Shown here: positions 18,336-27,235 of the stretch, piece by piece
How the letters are laid out: every line of letters starts with the position of its first letter
Position numbering within the stretch: the stretch's first letter is position 1
NCBI RefSeq assembly: GCF_004362805.1
Contig: NZ_SNYF01000006.1
Coordinates: forward strand, 372,001-436,000
DNA length: 64,000 nt
Reading direction: 5' to 3'
Source: Algoriphagus boseongensis
GTDB lineage: Bacteria; Bacteroidota; Bacteroidia; Cytophagales; Cyclobacteriaceae
Notes under the pieces: model-generated
What the model was told of the DNA's origin: nothing
The model's input: the letters and a program-made list of their open reading frames with translations, nothing else
The model's database searches: none
Program-made: the position numbers and the translations under genes

Positions 18336-18953
18336 ATGTTGAATTTCTTTAAACCCCTGCAGGAAACTATCCAAAAGGCTTTGGATTTGCCGATTTCTGA
18401 TGAGAGAAAACATATTCTACAGCCCTTGATTGCGTTTATTCAAGCCAAGAGTCAAGCTGGATCGGAAGTTCATCTGAATTTCATTTGCACTCACAATTCC
18501 CGGAGAAGCCAGTTTTCTCAGATTTGGGCAAAAACGGCTGCAGCATATTTCGGAGTACCCATTCAAACTTACTCGGGAGGAGTGGAGGTCACAGCCTTTA
18601 ATCCTAGGGCTGTGGATTCGCTTAAACGAAGTGGATTCCAAATCTCTGTTCAAGAGAATGGATCAAACCCTTATTACCACATATTTTTTTCAGAAAACAC
18701 AGGGCCCATTCTTGCCTTTTCAAAGGTTTATGACGATCAGGCAAATCCCAAGGCCAATTTTGCTGCAGTCATGACCTGTGATCATGCAGATGAAAATTGC
18801 CCTTTTATTTCTGGCGCAGAAGTGAGGATTCCGGTATTGTACGAGGATCCAAAGGCTTTTGATGATACAGTTTTGGAGAAAGAAAAATACGAGGAGCGCT
18901 CCCTTCAAATTGCTTCAGAGATGCTTTACATTTTCTCCCAAATCAAAAAATAA
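18336..18953 (+). CDS. LMW protein-tyrosine-phosphatase / arsenate reductase-like protein
   Basis: A 205-aa protein with the low-molecular-weight phosphatase P-loop CX5R (C51 to R57, FICTHNSRRSQ). It is followed by GVEVTAFNPRAVDSLKRSGF, as in thioredoxin-type arsenate reductases. An acidic segment VMTCDHADENCPF gives extra cysteines able to relay a disulfide. Arsenate reduction to arsenite is plausible given the arsR-DUF6428 context. Many annotations call this family protein-tyrosine-phosphatase, and the sequence alone does not separate the two. It is longer than the ~135-aa ArsC because of an N-terminal helical extension. No arsenite exporter is adjacent; the convergent neighbour is a SulP transporter. 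Confidence 0.8.
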   Translation: MLNFFKPLQETIQKALDLPISDERKHILQPLIAFIQAKSQAGSEVHLNFICTHNSRRSQFSQIWAKTAAAYFGVPIQTYSGGVEVTAFNPRAVDSLKRSGFQISVQENGSNPYYHIFFSENTGPILAFSKVYDDQANPKANFAAVMTCDHADENCPFISGAEVRIPVLYEDPKAFDDTVLEKEKYEERSLQIASEMLYIFSQIKK

Positions 18954-18969
18954 GTTTCAAAAGTACTTT

Positions 18970-20502
18970 TTAGGCCAAATCATCAACCACTAGCTTGTAG
19001 GTTGGGTCATCTAGGATATTGACTTCAATAATCTCGTCTGCCTTGGCCAGTAATTTTCTACAATCTGGGCTGAGGTGCCTGAGATGAACCTTTTTCCCAA
19101 CTTTCTGATAGCGTTCGGTGATTTTGTTTAGTGCTTCTATGGCGGACATATCCACTACCCGACTTTCTGCAAAGTCAATGATTACTTCCTCAGGGTCATT
19201 CAGGATGTCAAATTTTTCCCCAAAGGCTGTCACCGACCCGAAAAATAAGGGACCATACAACTCGTAATGCTTTACACCATTTTCATCCAGATACTTTCTG
19301 GCCCGGATTCGTTTGGCATTGTCCCAGGCAAAGAAAAGTGCTGCCAAGATCACTCCGATCAAGACTGCCAAAGCCAAATTGTGTAGGACAGCGGTCACCG
19401 CGGTAACCAGAAACATAAGGAAAATATCCTTTTTCGGCATTTTGGTGAGGATTCTCAGACTTGCCCATTCAAAAGTGCCAATGGATACCATGATCATCAG
19501 ACCGGTAAGTGCCGCCATGGGTACCTTTTCGATGAGACTCGATCCAAACATGATAAAAACCAAAAGCATGACCGAGGCCACAATTCCGGATAGTCTCGCT
19601 CTGGCTCCTGAGGAGATATTGATCAAGCTTTGGCCAATCATTGCGCAGCCACCCATGCCTGAGAAAAAACCGGAGGCAACATTTGCCAAGCCCTGAGCCA
19701 CAGCCTCCTTATTGCTTCGGCCTCGTGTTTCGGTAATTTCGTCAACTATATTGAGCGTAAGGAGAGATTCGATCAATCCCACGCCTGCCATAATCAAGGA
19801 GAAGGGGAAAATGATTTCCAAAGTTTCCCATGAAAAGGGGATATCTGGGATATGAAATGGAGGAAATCCACCTTTGATACTTGCCATATCGCCCACCGTT
19901 TTGGTATCCAGACCCAAGGCGGCTACCACTCCAAAAACCACCAAAATAGAGGTAAGGGAAGCAGGTATGGCTTTGGTCAGCTTAGGTAAACCCCAAATGA
20001 TCCCCATAGCCAAAAGAACTAACCCGGAGAAAATATAAAGGGAATCTCCACTCAGCCATTGTCCATCCGGACCTTTGAATTGGTCCAATTGGGACATGAA
20101 AATGATGATCGCAAGCCCGTTGACAAAGCCAAAAATGACCGGATGGGGGACCAGTCGGATGAATTTTCCCAGCTTTAAGCTTCCAAAAATAACCTGAAGT
20201 AAACCGGATAAAACCACTGCTGCAAAGACATATTCCACGCCTTGGGTAGCTGCCAAAGTCACAATTACCACGGCAATTGCCCCGGTAGCTCCTGAAATCA
20301 TCCCAGGCCTCCCTCCTAAAATAGAGGTCACCAAGCCCATTACAAAAGCTGCATACAATCCAGTAAGCGGAGATAATCCCGCAATAAAAGCAAAAGCCAC
20401 TGCCTCTGGAATTAAGGCCAAAGCCACTGTCAATCCGGAAAGAATTTCGGTTTTGTAGTCTATTTTTTGGCGGAGATCAAATAGGTTTAGGTAGTTTTTC
20501 AT
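18970..20502 (-). CDS. SulP-family anion transporter with STAS domain
   Basis: A 510-aa inner-membrane transporter. A family N-terminus (DYKTEILSGLTVALALIPEAVAFAFIAGL) leads into about 12 hydrophobic segments, including SGATGAIAVVIVTLA and GMGGCAMIGQSLINISSGARARLSG. A cytoplasmic STAS domain at the C-terminus contains VIDFAESRVVDMSAIEALNKI. SulP members move sulfate, bicarbonate, molybdate or other anions; substrate unknown here. The ATG at 20502 gives the family start; the open frame runs 40 codons further upstream. It ends 16 bp from the convergent phosphatase gene, which is no evidence of shared function. Confidence 0.9.
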   Translation of the reverse strand: MKNYLNLFDLRQKIDYKTEILSGLTVALALIPEAVAFAFIAGLSPLTGLYAAFVMGLVTSILGGRPGMISGATGAIAVVIVTLAATQGVEYVFAAVVLSGLLQVIFGSLKLGKFIRLVPHPVIFGFVNGLAIIIFMSQLDQFKGPDGQWLSGDSLYIFSGLVLLAMGIIWGLPKLTKAIPASLTSILVVFGVVAALGLDTKTVGDMASIKGGFPPFHIPDIPFSWETLEIIFPFSLIMAGVGLIESLLTLNIVDEITETRGRSNKEAVAQGLANVASGFFSGMGGCAMIGQSLINISSGARARLSGIVASVMLLVFIMFGSSLIEKVPMAALTGLMIMVSIGTFEWASLRILTKMPKKDIFLMFLVTAVTAVLHNLALAVLIGVILAALFFAWDNAKRIRARKYLDENGVKHYELYGPLFFGSVTAFGEKFDILNDPEEVIIDFAESRVVDMSAIEALNKITERYQKVGKKVHLRHLSPDCRKLLAKADEIIEVNILDDPTYKLVVDDLA

Positions 20503-20867
20503 CGGAAATAAAATCGTGAAGGATTGAGTTTTCTTTGGCCTTAAGCCGAGTTTCAAACCGAAGGAGATTACCTGGAAGAATTCAGGAGTCGCGGTGGAAA
20601 AGAAAACTGGTGATTGAGGCAAAGGTAGTCAAAAAAGAAGCCTTGAAATAATATTTCGTTTTTCTTCTATTAGTAAAATTATGTTTGGATTTCCTTTTTT
20701 CGCTCAAATAAGCTCCCGCAATCGATAGCGTAAATTTTTGAAATTAATTCCCTCATTCTCAACTGGCCTCATTTTTGAAACCAAAAAAATGGACAAATAG
20801 GGGAACCAATTTTCCTGATTTTCCTATTTTCAAACCACTCTATCCCTAACGACCAAACCTAACTTTT
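20503..20867. other. 365-bp divergent intergenic region without a gene
   Basis: The spacer between divergent sulP and the 58-aa gene. Visible promoter-like boxes are TACCTTTG on the minus strand (20620-20627) and TATGTTTG on the plus strand (20680-20687), both matching TAnnTTTG but lacking a clear -33 TTTG. No RNA gene, repeat or convincing small frame was seen. Confidence 0.4.
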
Positions 20868-21044
20868 ATGACAGAACAACAAAAACAAGCGATCGAGGAG
20901 GCTATCTCTTCACTCAAAGGAAAACTTACCGGAGACATGTTTGCGGACATGGAAGTACGTGACCAAATTCATAACCTAGAAATGCAATTGAAAGGTGTAA
21001 AGCCAATGGATTCCCATTTCGATTGTGTAGGCTGCGGAAGCTAA
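20868..21044 (+). CDS. 58-aa CxxC-tailed small protein
   Basis: A short frame with ATG start and TAA stop. It is acidic, predicted helical and has no signal peptide or membrane segment. It starts MTEQQKQAIEEAI, has the middle GDMFADMEVRDQIHNLEM and ends SHFDCVGCGS. The C-terminal CVGC pair resembles a metal- or thiol-binding knuckle. Codon use matches neighbouring genes, and the frame ends 10 bp before the TTG start of the pseudouridine synthase. The tight spacing suggests translational coupling. Function unknown; I believe similar small proteins occur in other Bacteroidota but cannot verify it here. Confidence 0.75.
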   Translation: MTEQQKQAIEEAISSLKGKLTGDMFADMEVRDQIHNLEMQLKGVKPMDSHFDCVGCGS

Positions 21045-21054
21045 TCTTAAAGAT

Positions 21055-21675
21055 TTGCCCAGGTATTTTATCATTTACAAACCATTTGGCGTAGTCAGCC
21101 AATTTAGCGGAGAGGGGCCCACATTGGCCTCTCTCGGCGCTTTTCCCCGAGAGGTATATCCTGTGGGTCGTCTGGATAAGGATAGTGAGGGCCTACTTTT
21201 GATCACCGACGACAAATGGCTTAATCATCATATGCTAAATCCCCGATTTGGACACCAGCGCACTTACTTCGCTCAGGTAGAAGGGATTCCCACCCCAGAA
21301 GCTCTGAAGCAACTTCAGGCTGGAGTCACCATCAATGTTGATGGGAAGGATTACCGCACCAAGCCCTCCATTGCAAAAATTTTAGAACCTATCCCGGCAT
21401 TGCCAGATCGAGATCCGCCTATTCGGTACCGAGCTAGTATTCCGGATACTTGGATTTCCTTGACTTTGATCGAAGGAAAAAACAGGCAAGTCAGAAAAAT
21501 GACTGCAGCCGTAGGTTTTCCTACCCTTCGCCTTGTTCGTTTTTCCATGGAGAAAATTACCATTGAAGGATTTGAGGTGGGGGAAATAAGAGAAATGGAT
21601 CAGGAATTGGTTTATAGGCTTTTGGGATTGACTGGATTTGTTAAAAGTGGAGTTTCTAAAAATGGACGCTCTTAA
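21055..21675 (+). CDS. RluE/RsuA-type rRNA pseudouridine synthase
   Basis: A 206-aa pseudouridine synthase of the RsuA/RluB/E/F family without an N-terminal S4 domain, as in RluE. Catalytic motif GRLDKDSEGLLLITDD (catalytic Asp at about D43) and the C-terminal GKNRQVRKMTAAVGFPTLRLVR are intact. RluE converts U2457 of 23S rRNA; the exact site here is inferred. The only start in frame ahead of the conserved RYFIIYKPFG is TTG at 21055, after an upstream stop at 21028. This start sits 10 bp behind the 58-aa gene, so coupling may supply the initiation. Confidence 0.88.
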   Translation: MPRYFIIYKPFGVVSQFSGEGPTLASLGAFPREVYPVGRLDKDSEGLLLITDDKWLNHHMLNPRFGHQRTYFAQVEGIPTPEALKQLQAGVTINVDGKDYRTKPSIAKILEPIPALPDRDPPIRYRASIPDTWISLTLIEGKNRQVRKMTAAVGFPTLRLVRFSMEKITIEGFEVGEIREMDQELVYRLLGLTGFVKSGVSKNGRS

Positions 21676-21793
21676 AAATTCCTAAAATTTGTCCTTGCCT
21701 AAGGCTTTTCCGCTTATACCAATTAAGATTGTTGGTTGGATCAAATTCCCCTAATTTAGGCGAGTCAAATTCGGCCCATAAATCTTGAATTCA

Positions 21794-22765
21794 ATGCATC
21801 AGGAAAAAATAGCAGCAGTCATACAGGAAGTAAAAAAAGTCGTAGTCGGTCAGGACAAAATGGTTAACCGACTTCTGATTGGACTTTTTACCAATGGACA
21901 TATTCTTTTGGAAGGGGTGCCAGGCTTGGCAAAAACCCTGACCGTAAATACACTTGCCAAGGTACTTCATCTGAATTTTAACCGAATTCAGTTTACCCCA
22001 GATTTGCTTCCTTCGGACTTGATCGGAACGATGATTTATAATCAGCAGACCGGAAGTTTTGAGGTGAAAAAAGGTCCGATTTTTTCCAATGTGATTTTAG
22101 CAGATGAGGTCAACCGATCTCCTGCCAAAGTTCAGTCTGCGCTTTTGGAAGCGATGCAGGAAAAGCAAGTGACCATCGGGGAGACCACATTTCAATTGGA
22201 TCGACCTTTCTTGGTTTTGGCTACTCAAAACCCAGTAGATCAAGAAGGTACCTATCCCCTGCCAGAAGCTCAGGTAGACCGTTTTATGATGAAGGTTCAT
22301 ATTGACTACCCAAGCAAGTCAGATGAGTTGGAGGTTATGAGAAGGATGTCCAACATGCAGTATTCATCAGACGTGAAGGCAATTTTGTCCAAGCAGGACA
22401 TTTTTGATATCCGAAATGAAATTAATTCGGTGAACCTTGCCGAGCCTTTAGAAAACTATATCATCGAGTTGGTTTTTGCGACTCGATTCCCACAACAATA
22501 CGGGCTGAAGGATGAAGCCAAATACATCATGTTTGGAGTATCTCCCCGCGCTAGTATCAATCTTAATCTTGCATCCAAGGCGGTTGCCTATATGGATGGA
22601 AGAGATTATGTGCTTCCGGAAGACATCAAGGAGATAGCTGAGGATGTGCTAAATCATCGAATTTTGCTCAATTATGAGGCTGAAGCTGATGGAATTGACA
22701 CCAGAAGCCTGGTAAGAACACTTTTGGAAAAAGTACCGATTAACAAGTCGGTAACATTAAAATAA
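21794..22765 (+). CDS. MoxR-family AAA+ ATPase
   Basis: A 323-aa AAA+ ATPase. Walker A EGVPGLAKT, Walker B NVILADEVNRSPAKVQSALLEAMQE, sensor region LVLATQNPVDQEGTYPLPEAQVDRFMM and the C-terminal lid (VSPRASINLNLASKA) are complete. MoxR proteins act as chaperones for metal-centre insertion or surface-protein maturation, usually with VWA-domain (BatA/DUF58) partners. Here none follows: a strong terminator ends transcription 17 bp after the stop, so it stands alone. ATG at 21794 is preferred over a TTG three codons earlier. Confidence 0.92.
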   Translation: MHQEKIAAVIQEVKKVVVGQDKMVNRLLIGLFTNGHILLEGVPGLAKTLTVNTLAKVLHLNFNRIQFTPDLLPSDLIGTMIYNQQTGSFEVKKGPIFSNVILADEVNRSPAKVQSALLEAMQEKQVTIGETTFQLDRPFLVLATQNPVDQEGTYPLPEAQVDRFMMKVHIDYPSKSDELEVMRRMSNMQYSSDVKAILSKQDIFDIRNEINSVNLAEPLENYIIELVFATRFPQQYGLKDEAKYIMFGVSPRASINLNLASKAVAYMDGRDYVLPEDIKEIAEDVLNHRILLNYEAEADGIDTRSLVRTLLEKVPINKSVTLK

Positions 22766-22781
22766 CACAAATTCCCCCATT

Positions 22782-22812
22782 AAAGGGCTTCTCGGCAGGG
22801 AAGCCCTTTTTT
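22782..22812 (+). terminator. Intrinsic terminator after the MoxR gene
   Basis: AAAGGGCTTC (22782-22791) pairs with GAAGCCCTTT (22800-22809), followed by a T run. Confidence 0.9.
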
Positions 22813-22882
22813 CTGTTTTTTTTGTTAATACAATATTAAATTCTGCCTGATTTTTTAAACAAACCATAATTCGATTCATTCT

Positions 22883-22910
22883 TTTGGGCAAAAAATTGAA
22901 TTCACCTTTG
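22883..22910 (+). promoter_or_regulatory. Possible promoter of the lipoprotein/TonB receptor unit
   Basis: TTTG at 22883-22886 and CACCTTTG at 22903-22910 approximate the TTTG / TAnnTTTG boxes with a 16-nt spacer, about 40 nt upstream of the ATG at 22951. The first box position and spacing are non-ideal. Confidence 0.35.
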
Positions 22911-22950
22911 TATCAGAAAAGTGCAAAACCACAATTCAATTTATAAACCA

Positions 22951-24192
22951 ATGAAAAAATTTAACAGCCTTTTATTAATTTTTCTGGTAGCCGTGTTGGG
23001 CTTTACCAGCTGCATTGAGGGCAATGAAAAACCAATCATTGACGAGGGAGGGGATAACTCAAGTATCGTTATCAGCTCAAACATCACAACCAACACTACT
23101 TGGGAAACTGGAAAAGTTTATGTGCTTTCTGGTAGAATTTCAGTAGTATCTGGAGTTACACTTACTATCCAACCGGGTGTAATTGTTAAAGGGGAAGTTG
23201 GTACAGGGGCTAATGCAACTGCATTGGTTATCGCAAGAGGAGCAAAAATCAACGCTGCCGGTACTTCTACTCAGCCAATCATTTTTACTACAGTTGCCGA
23301 CGAAATTGTTCCTGGTCAAATCGCTTCTCCAAACCTAGATCCAACTTTGGAAGGTCTTTGGGGTGGTCTTTTGATTCTAGGAAAGGCGAAAGGATCTTTT
23401 GCTGGAGATATTCAGGAGGTTCAGATTGAAGGAATTCCTGCTTCCGATACCAATGGCTTGTATGGAGGTAGTGAAAACAATGACAATTCCGGTGTATTGA
23501 AATATGTTTCTATCCGTCATGGTGGTGCTAACATCGGAGAAGGAAACGAAATCAATGGCTTGACTTTGGGTGGCGTAGGAGCTGCAACAGTTATTGAAAA
23601 CATAGAAATCGTAGCCAACCAGGATGATGGAATTGAATGGTTCGGTGGAACAGTCAATGTAAAGAACGCATTGGTTTGGAACTCTGGCGATGATGGCATG
23701 GATACTGATCAGGCTTGGGCGGGTACTTTAGATAACTTCATTGTAATCTGTGGTTCAAACACAGACCATGCACTAGAAATTGATGGTCCAGAAGGTAGCT
23801 TCACCAATGCAGGTCATACTCTTTCAAATGGTTCTATAAAAGGAAATCCTGCATCAGAATTTGCAGACTTTAGAGCTGGTGCTGCTGGAACTTTCAGAAA
23901 CCTTTATTTCTTCAATTTCCCTGCACCGGCTGATAATAATAATGCTGGCAGAGGAGATTTATCTCTAAGTGGTGACAATACCATCGCAAACTTCACCAAC
24001 GGAACATTGAAATTCTCAGCTCTCCAAGCTACTCTTAAAGAAGGAGTAACTTTAACTCAAGCATTTAGAAATGGCACCGATGTCCATGCTACAGCAGTAG
24101 CTGCCAAAGCTAACACAGTGGGTGCTGACAAATCTGTATTCTCTAATTGGACTTGGGCTTCCGCTGCAAATGCCCTAGCTGATTTCAAATAA
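22951..24192 (+). CDS. Secreted beta-helix-like lipoprotein paired with a TonB receptor
   Basis: A 413-aa predicted lipoprotein (MKKFNSLLLIFLVAVLGFTSC). The chain is Gly-, Asn- and Asp-rich with repeated short strands (VYVLSGRISVVSGVTLTIQPGVIVKG, VLKYVSIRHGG, IENIEIVANQDDGIEWFGGTV), as in a right-handed parallel beta-helix. Homologues are often labelled multidrug transporter in databases, which the sequence does not support: there are no membrane helices. It is probably a surface or periplasmic substrate-binding partner of the TonB receptor 95 bp downstream, in place of a SusD. ATG at 22951 fits the signal peptide; GTG at 22921 is an unlikely alternative. Function inferred only from context. 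Confidence 0.75.
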   Translation: MKKFNSLLLIFLVAVLGFTSCIEGNEKPIIDEGGDNSSIVISSNITTNTTWETGKVYVLSGRISVVSGVTLTIQPGVIVKGEVGTGANATALVIARGAKINAAGTSTQPIIFTTVADEIVPGQIASPNLDPTLEGLWGGLLILGKAKGSFAGDIQEVQIEGIPASDTNGLYGGSENNDNSGVLKYVSIRHGGANIGEGNEINGLTLGGVGAATVIENIEIVANQDDGIEWFGGTVNVKNALVWNSGDDGMDTDQAWAGTLDNFIVICGSNTDHALEIDGPEGSFTNAGHTLSNGSIKGNPASEFADFRAGAAGTFRNLYFFNFPAPADNNNAGRGDLSLSGDNTIANFTNGTLKFSALQATLKEGVTLTQAFRNGTDVHATAVAAKANTVGADKSVFSNWTWASAANALADFK

Positions 24193-24199
24193 AAAAACC

Positions 24200-24238
24200 A
24201 AAGAGAGGCATCGGTTTGCAAGGCTGATGTCTCTCTTT
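24200..24238 (+). terminator. Hairpin between lipoprotein and TonB receptor genes
   Basis: AAAGAGAGGCATC (24200-24212) pairs with GATGTCTCTCTTT (24226-24238), one G-U pair in thirteen. It may partly terminate transcription or stabilise the upstream message, setting different levels for the two genes. Confidence 0.7.
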
Positions 24239-24287
24239 CTTAAATGTGAAATTTAATTGCTGTATGAAATATAAAGTTAACAAGTCA

Positions 24288-27167
24288 ATGAAATTTAGAT
24301 CCTTAGCTTTCAGCTTTGTAGTTCTATTTCAACTGATCACAGGTTTTTCTTTTGCGCAAACTGGAACTATCAGAGGTACCATCTTTGAAGAAGCTACTGG
24401 CGAGCCTCTTTTTGGTGTTTCTGTATTGGTAAAAGAAACCGCTACTGGAGCCGTAACTGATTTCGATGGAAAATTCGAAATCCAAGTAAATCCAGGAACT
24501 TACACCCTTCAGATCTCTTACATCTCCTATTCTACAGTTGAGCTAACAGGCGTGGTTGTAGAAAATGGAAAAGTGGCAGTGATTGAGGATATTTTGATGA
24601 AAGAAGAGGCTTCTGAACTAGAAACAGTAACCGTGGCTGCAACTGCAATCCGAACAACTGAATCTGCTTTAATGTCTGCAAAAAGAAATGCTCCAAATGT
24701 TTTGGACGGAATTACTGCAAGCACCTTCAGACAAATTGGTGATGGAGATGCTGCTTCTGCTGTAAAGCGGGTAACAGGTGTTTCTGTAGAAGGCGGTAAA
24801 TACGTGTATGTACGAGGATTAGGTGACCGATATACCAAAACCGTTTTAAACGGCATGGATGTCCCAGGTTTAGATCCAGATAGAAATACCATCCAGATGG
24901 ATATTTTCCCTACCAATGTGATTGACAACATTGTTGTAGCAAAATCTTTTACTGCTGAGCTTCCTGCAGATTTTACAGGTGGTGTAGTAGATATTGAAAC
25001 CAAAGATTTTCCTGAAGAAAAATCTTTCAGAGTAAGTGTTTCCGGAGGAGTAAACCCTTCCATGCACTTCAATTCCAACTACCTTACTTATGAAGGTGGA
25101 AAGACTGATTTCTTAGGATTTGACGATGGAACTAGAGCAATTCCTACAGGAGGAAGAACAGACATTCCTCAATATGGCGAAGTAGTTGGTAATCCAAACG
25201 GTCCAAAAGGTCAGGAGTACCAGTCTATTTTGAGAGGATTTAATAAGACATTGGGAGCAAGTACTGCTACTTCTCCTATGGATTTTGGATTTGGACTTTC
25301 TTTCGGAAATCAAATCGCAAGACCAAAGGTAACTTGGGGCTATAATGCTGCCTTGACTTACAAGAATGAAACTGAGTTTTATCAGAATGCAGAATACAAC
25401 CTATTTGCCAAGCCAATCGAAAACACAGAATTCGAATTGGATCCTTTGGAAAGACAAAGAGGTAACTACGGTGTAAACAATGTATTGTTGGGTGGATTGG
25501 CAGGAATTGCCTTGAAGACTAACGCCTCTAAATACAAGTTGAATTTTATTCACTTACAGAATGGTGAGTCTAAGGCAGGTACTTTTGACTTTGTAAACAC
25601 CAACTTGGGTGCAAACTTCGAAGCGAAGCAGTACAATCTAGAATATAGCCAAAGATCTTTAACTAGCATTTTGTTGGCAGGTACACATTATTTCAATGGT
25701 AAGGATTGGGAAGTGAATTGGAGATTAGCTCCTACTCGTTCGGTAATCGAAGATCCAGACGTGAGATTCACCAGATTCAGACTTCCTAACAACACGATTT
25801 CTACAGAAGTAGGTCTTCCAACTCGTATTTGGAGATTTTTGGAGGAATACAACGTGAACGGTAAAGTTGACTTGACTAGAAATTTGAATGCCTTTGGTCA
25901 GGACGCCAAGTTGAAATTCGGTGGTGCTTATACCTTTAAATTCCGTGATTTCGAAATTCAAAGCTTCCAGTTCCCAACAGGAAATACTGAACTAGACGGA
26001 AATCCAAATTCCATTTTGAACGAAGAGAATTTGTTCTCTGCTGACAATAGAAATGGAGTAAGATACAATCCAGACTTTATTCCGATCAACCCTAACCAAT
26101 ACCAGGGTTATGTAACCAATTTCGCAGGATATACCTCTTTCGAGTCTAATCCTTTGAAAAACTTGAAGGCCATCATCGGATTGAGAGTAGAGCAGTTCAA
26201 TCAGTTCTATACTGGAACAAACCAGACAGGAACTATCGAATATGATTTGGTAGAAATGTTGGATGACCTAGATTTCTTCCCAACCTTGAATTTGGTTTAC
26301 AGCGTGAAAGAAAATCAGAACTTGAGATTCTCTGCCAGCAGAACAATCGCTCGTCCTTCTTTCAAAGAGCTTTCTTATGCTGAAATCCTTGATCCAATCA
26401 CAGGTAGAACCTTTATCGGAGGTATGTACAGAGAGACTACCAATGGCGGTCAAGAAGTACTTTGGGACGGAAATTTGACTTCTACTAGAATCAATAACTA
26501 TGACCTAAGATGGGAAGTATTCCAGAACAGATCTGAAATGATCTCTTTGAGTGCTTTCTATAAGACTTTCGATAAGCCTATTGAAATTGTTCAGTTCCTT
26601 GCTGACCCAGGATCATTCCAGCCAAGAAACGTAGGTAACGGTTCCGTTGCAGGTGTGGAAGTTGAATTCAGAAAGTCATTGAAGTTCATCACTCCTGCGT
26701 TGGAAAACATCCTTTGGACAACCAATGTGACGGTGACCAATTCTAAGATCAGAATGTCTGAATCAGAATTGAGATCTAGACAATTGACAGCTAGAGAAGG
26801 TCAGGAAATTGGAACTACCAGAGATATGGCTGGTCAGGCGCCTTATTTGATCAATACCGGTTTTGCTTACAATAACTTCAGCAACGGCTGGGAAGCAGGT
26901 ATATTCTACAACGTTCAGGGCGCTACATTGAATTATGTTGGCTTTGGTAACCGTACAGATACGTACTCTGTTCCTTTCCACGCTTTGAACCTGAATGTGA
27001 ACAAATCATTTGGTGCTGACGAAAGAGTTCGAGTTAACTTCGGTGTTCAAAATATGCTAAATGACAAGAGAGAATATGTGTTCAGTTCTTTCGGAGCACA
27101 GGATCAGATATTCTCGAGCTTAGCTCCAGGCGTGAAAGTTAGCTTCGGTGCATCATTTGCCTTCTAA
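24288..27167 (+). CDS. TonB-dependent outer-membrane receptor with CarboxypepD_reg domain
   Basis: A 959-aa outer-membrane active transporter. After a signal peptide (ends GFSFAQ) comes a carboxypeptidase-regulatory-like domain (TGTIRGTIFEEATGEPLFGVSVLVKE, in parts), then a plug (residues ~130-240, with VYVRGLGDRYTKTVLNGMDVPG in parts). A ~700-residue beta-barrel ends in the aromatic VSFGASFAF. Two in-frame upstream starts exist (GTG 24246, ATG 24264); 24288 gives the best signal peptide. Arg codons are mainly AGA in this gene, as if highly expressed. Partner lipoprotein upstream is not SusD-like. Cargo unknown. Confidence 0.92.
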   Translation: MKFRSLAFSFVVLFQLITGFSFAQTGTIRGTIFEEATGEPLFGVSVLVKETATGAVTDFDGKFEIQVNPGTYTLQISYISYSTVELTGVVVENGKVAVIEDILMKEEASELETVTVAATAIRTTESALMSAKRNAPNVLDGITASTFRQIGDGDAASAVKRVTGVSVEGGKYVYVRGLGDRYTKTVLNGMDVPGLDPDRNTIQMDIFPTNVIDNIVVAKSFTAELPADFTGGVVDIETKDFPEEKSFRVSVSGGVNPSMHFNSNYLTYEGGKTDFLGFDDGTRAIPTGGRTDIPQYGEVVGNPNGPKGQEYQSILRGFNKTLGASTATSPMDFGFGLSFGNQIARPKVTWGYNAALTYKNETEFYQNAEYNLFAKPIENTEFELDPLERQRGNYGVNNVLLGGLAGIALKTNASKYKLNFIHLQNGESKAGTFDFVNTNLGANFEAKQYNLEYSQRSLTSILLAGTHYFNGKDWEVNWRLAPTRSVIEDPDVRFTRFRLPNNTISTEVGLPTRIWRFLEEYNVNGKVDLTRNLNAFGQDAKLKFGGAYTFKFRDFEIQSFQFPTGNTELDGNPNSILNEENLFSADNRNGVRYNPDFIPINPNQYQGYVTNFAGYTSFESNPLKNLKAIIGLRVEQFNQFYTGTNQTGTIEYDLVEMLDDLDFFPTLNLVYSVKENQNLRFSASRTIARPSFKELSYAEILDPITGRTFIGGMYRETTNGGQEVLWDGNLTSTRINNYDLRWEVFQNRSEMISLSAFYKTFDKPIEIVQFLADPGSFQPRNVGNGSVAGVEVEFRKSLKFITPALENILWTTNVTVTNSKIRMSESELRSRQLTAREGQEIGTTRDMAGQAPYLINTGFAYNNFSNGWEAGIFYNVQGATLNYVGFGNRTDTYSVPFHALNLNVNKSFGADERVRVNFGVQNMLNDKREYVFSSFGAQDQIFSSLAPGVKVSFGASFAF

Positions 27168-27189
27168 TTATTTACCACAATGAAAATAG

Positions 27190-27218
27190 AAAGCCTGCTT
27201 TTCGGAGCAGGCTTTTTT
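27190..27218 (+). terminator. Intrinsic terminator of the TonB receptor gene
   Basis: AAAGCCTGCT (27190-27199) pairs with AGCAGGCTTT (27206-27215), followed by T residues. Confidence 0.9.
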
Positions 27219-27235
27219 GTTTTATGGCAAATTAC

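Noticed and set aside
20680-20687. TATGTTTG box upstream of the 58-aa gene
   Set aside because: Matches the -7 consensus but has no -33 box and would leave a 170-nt leader, so it is only mentioned in the intergenic entry.
24246-24287. GTG/ATG starts upstream of the TonB receptor start
   Set aside because: They would place 8 to 14 polar residues ahead of the signal peptide; 24288 is a better start, though 24264 cannot be excluded.
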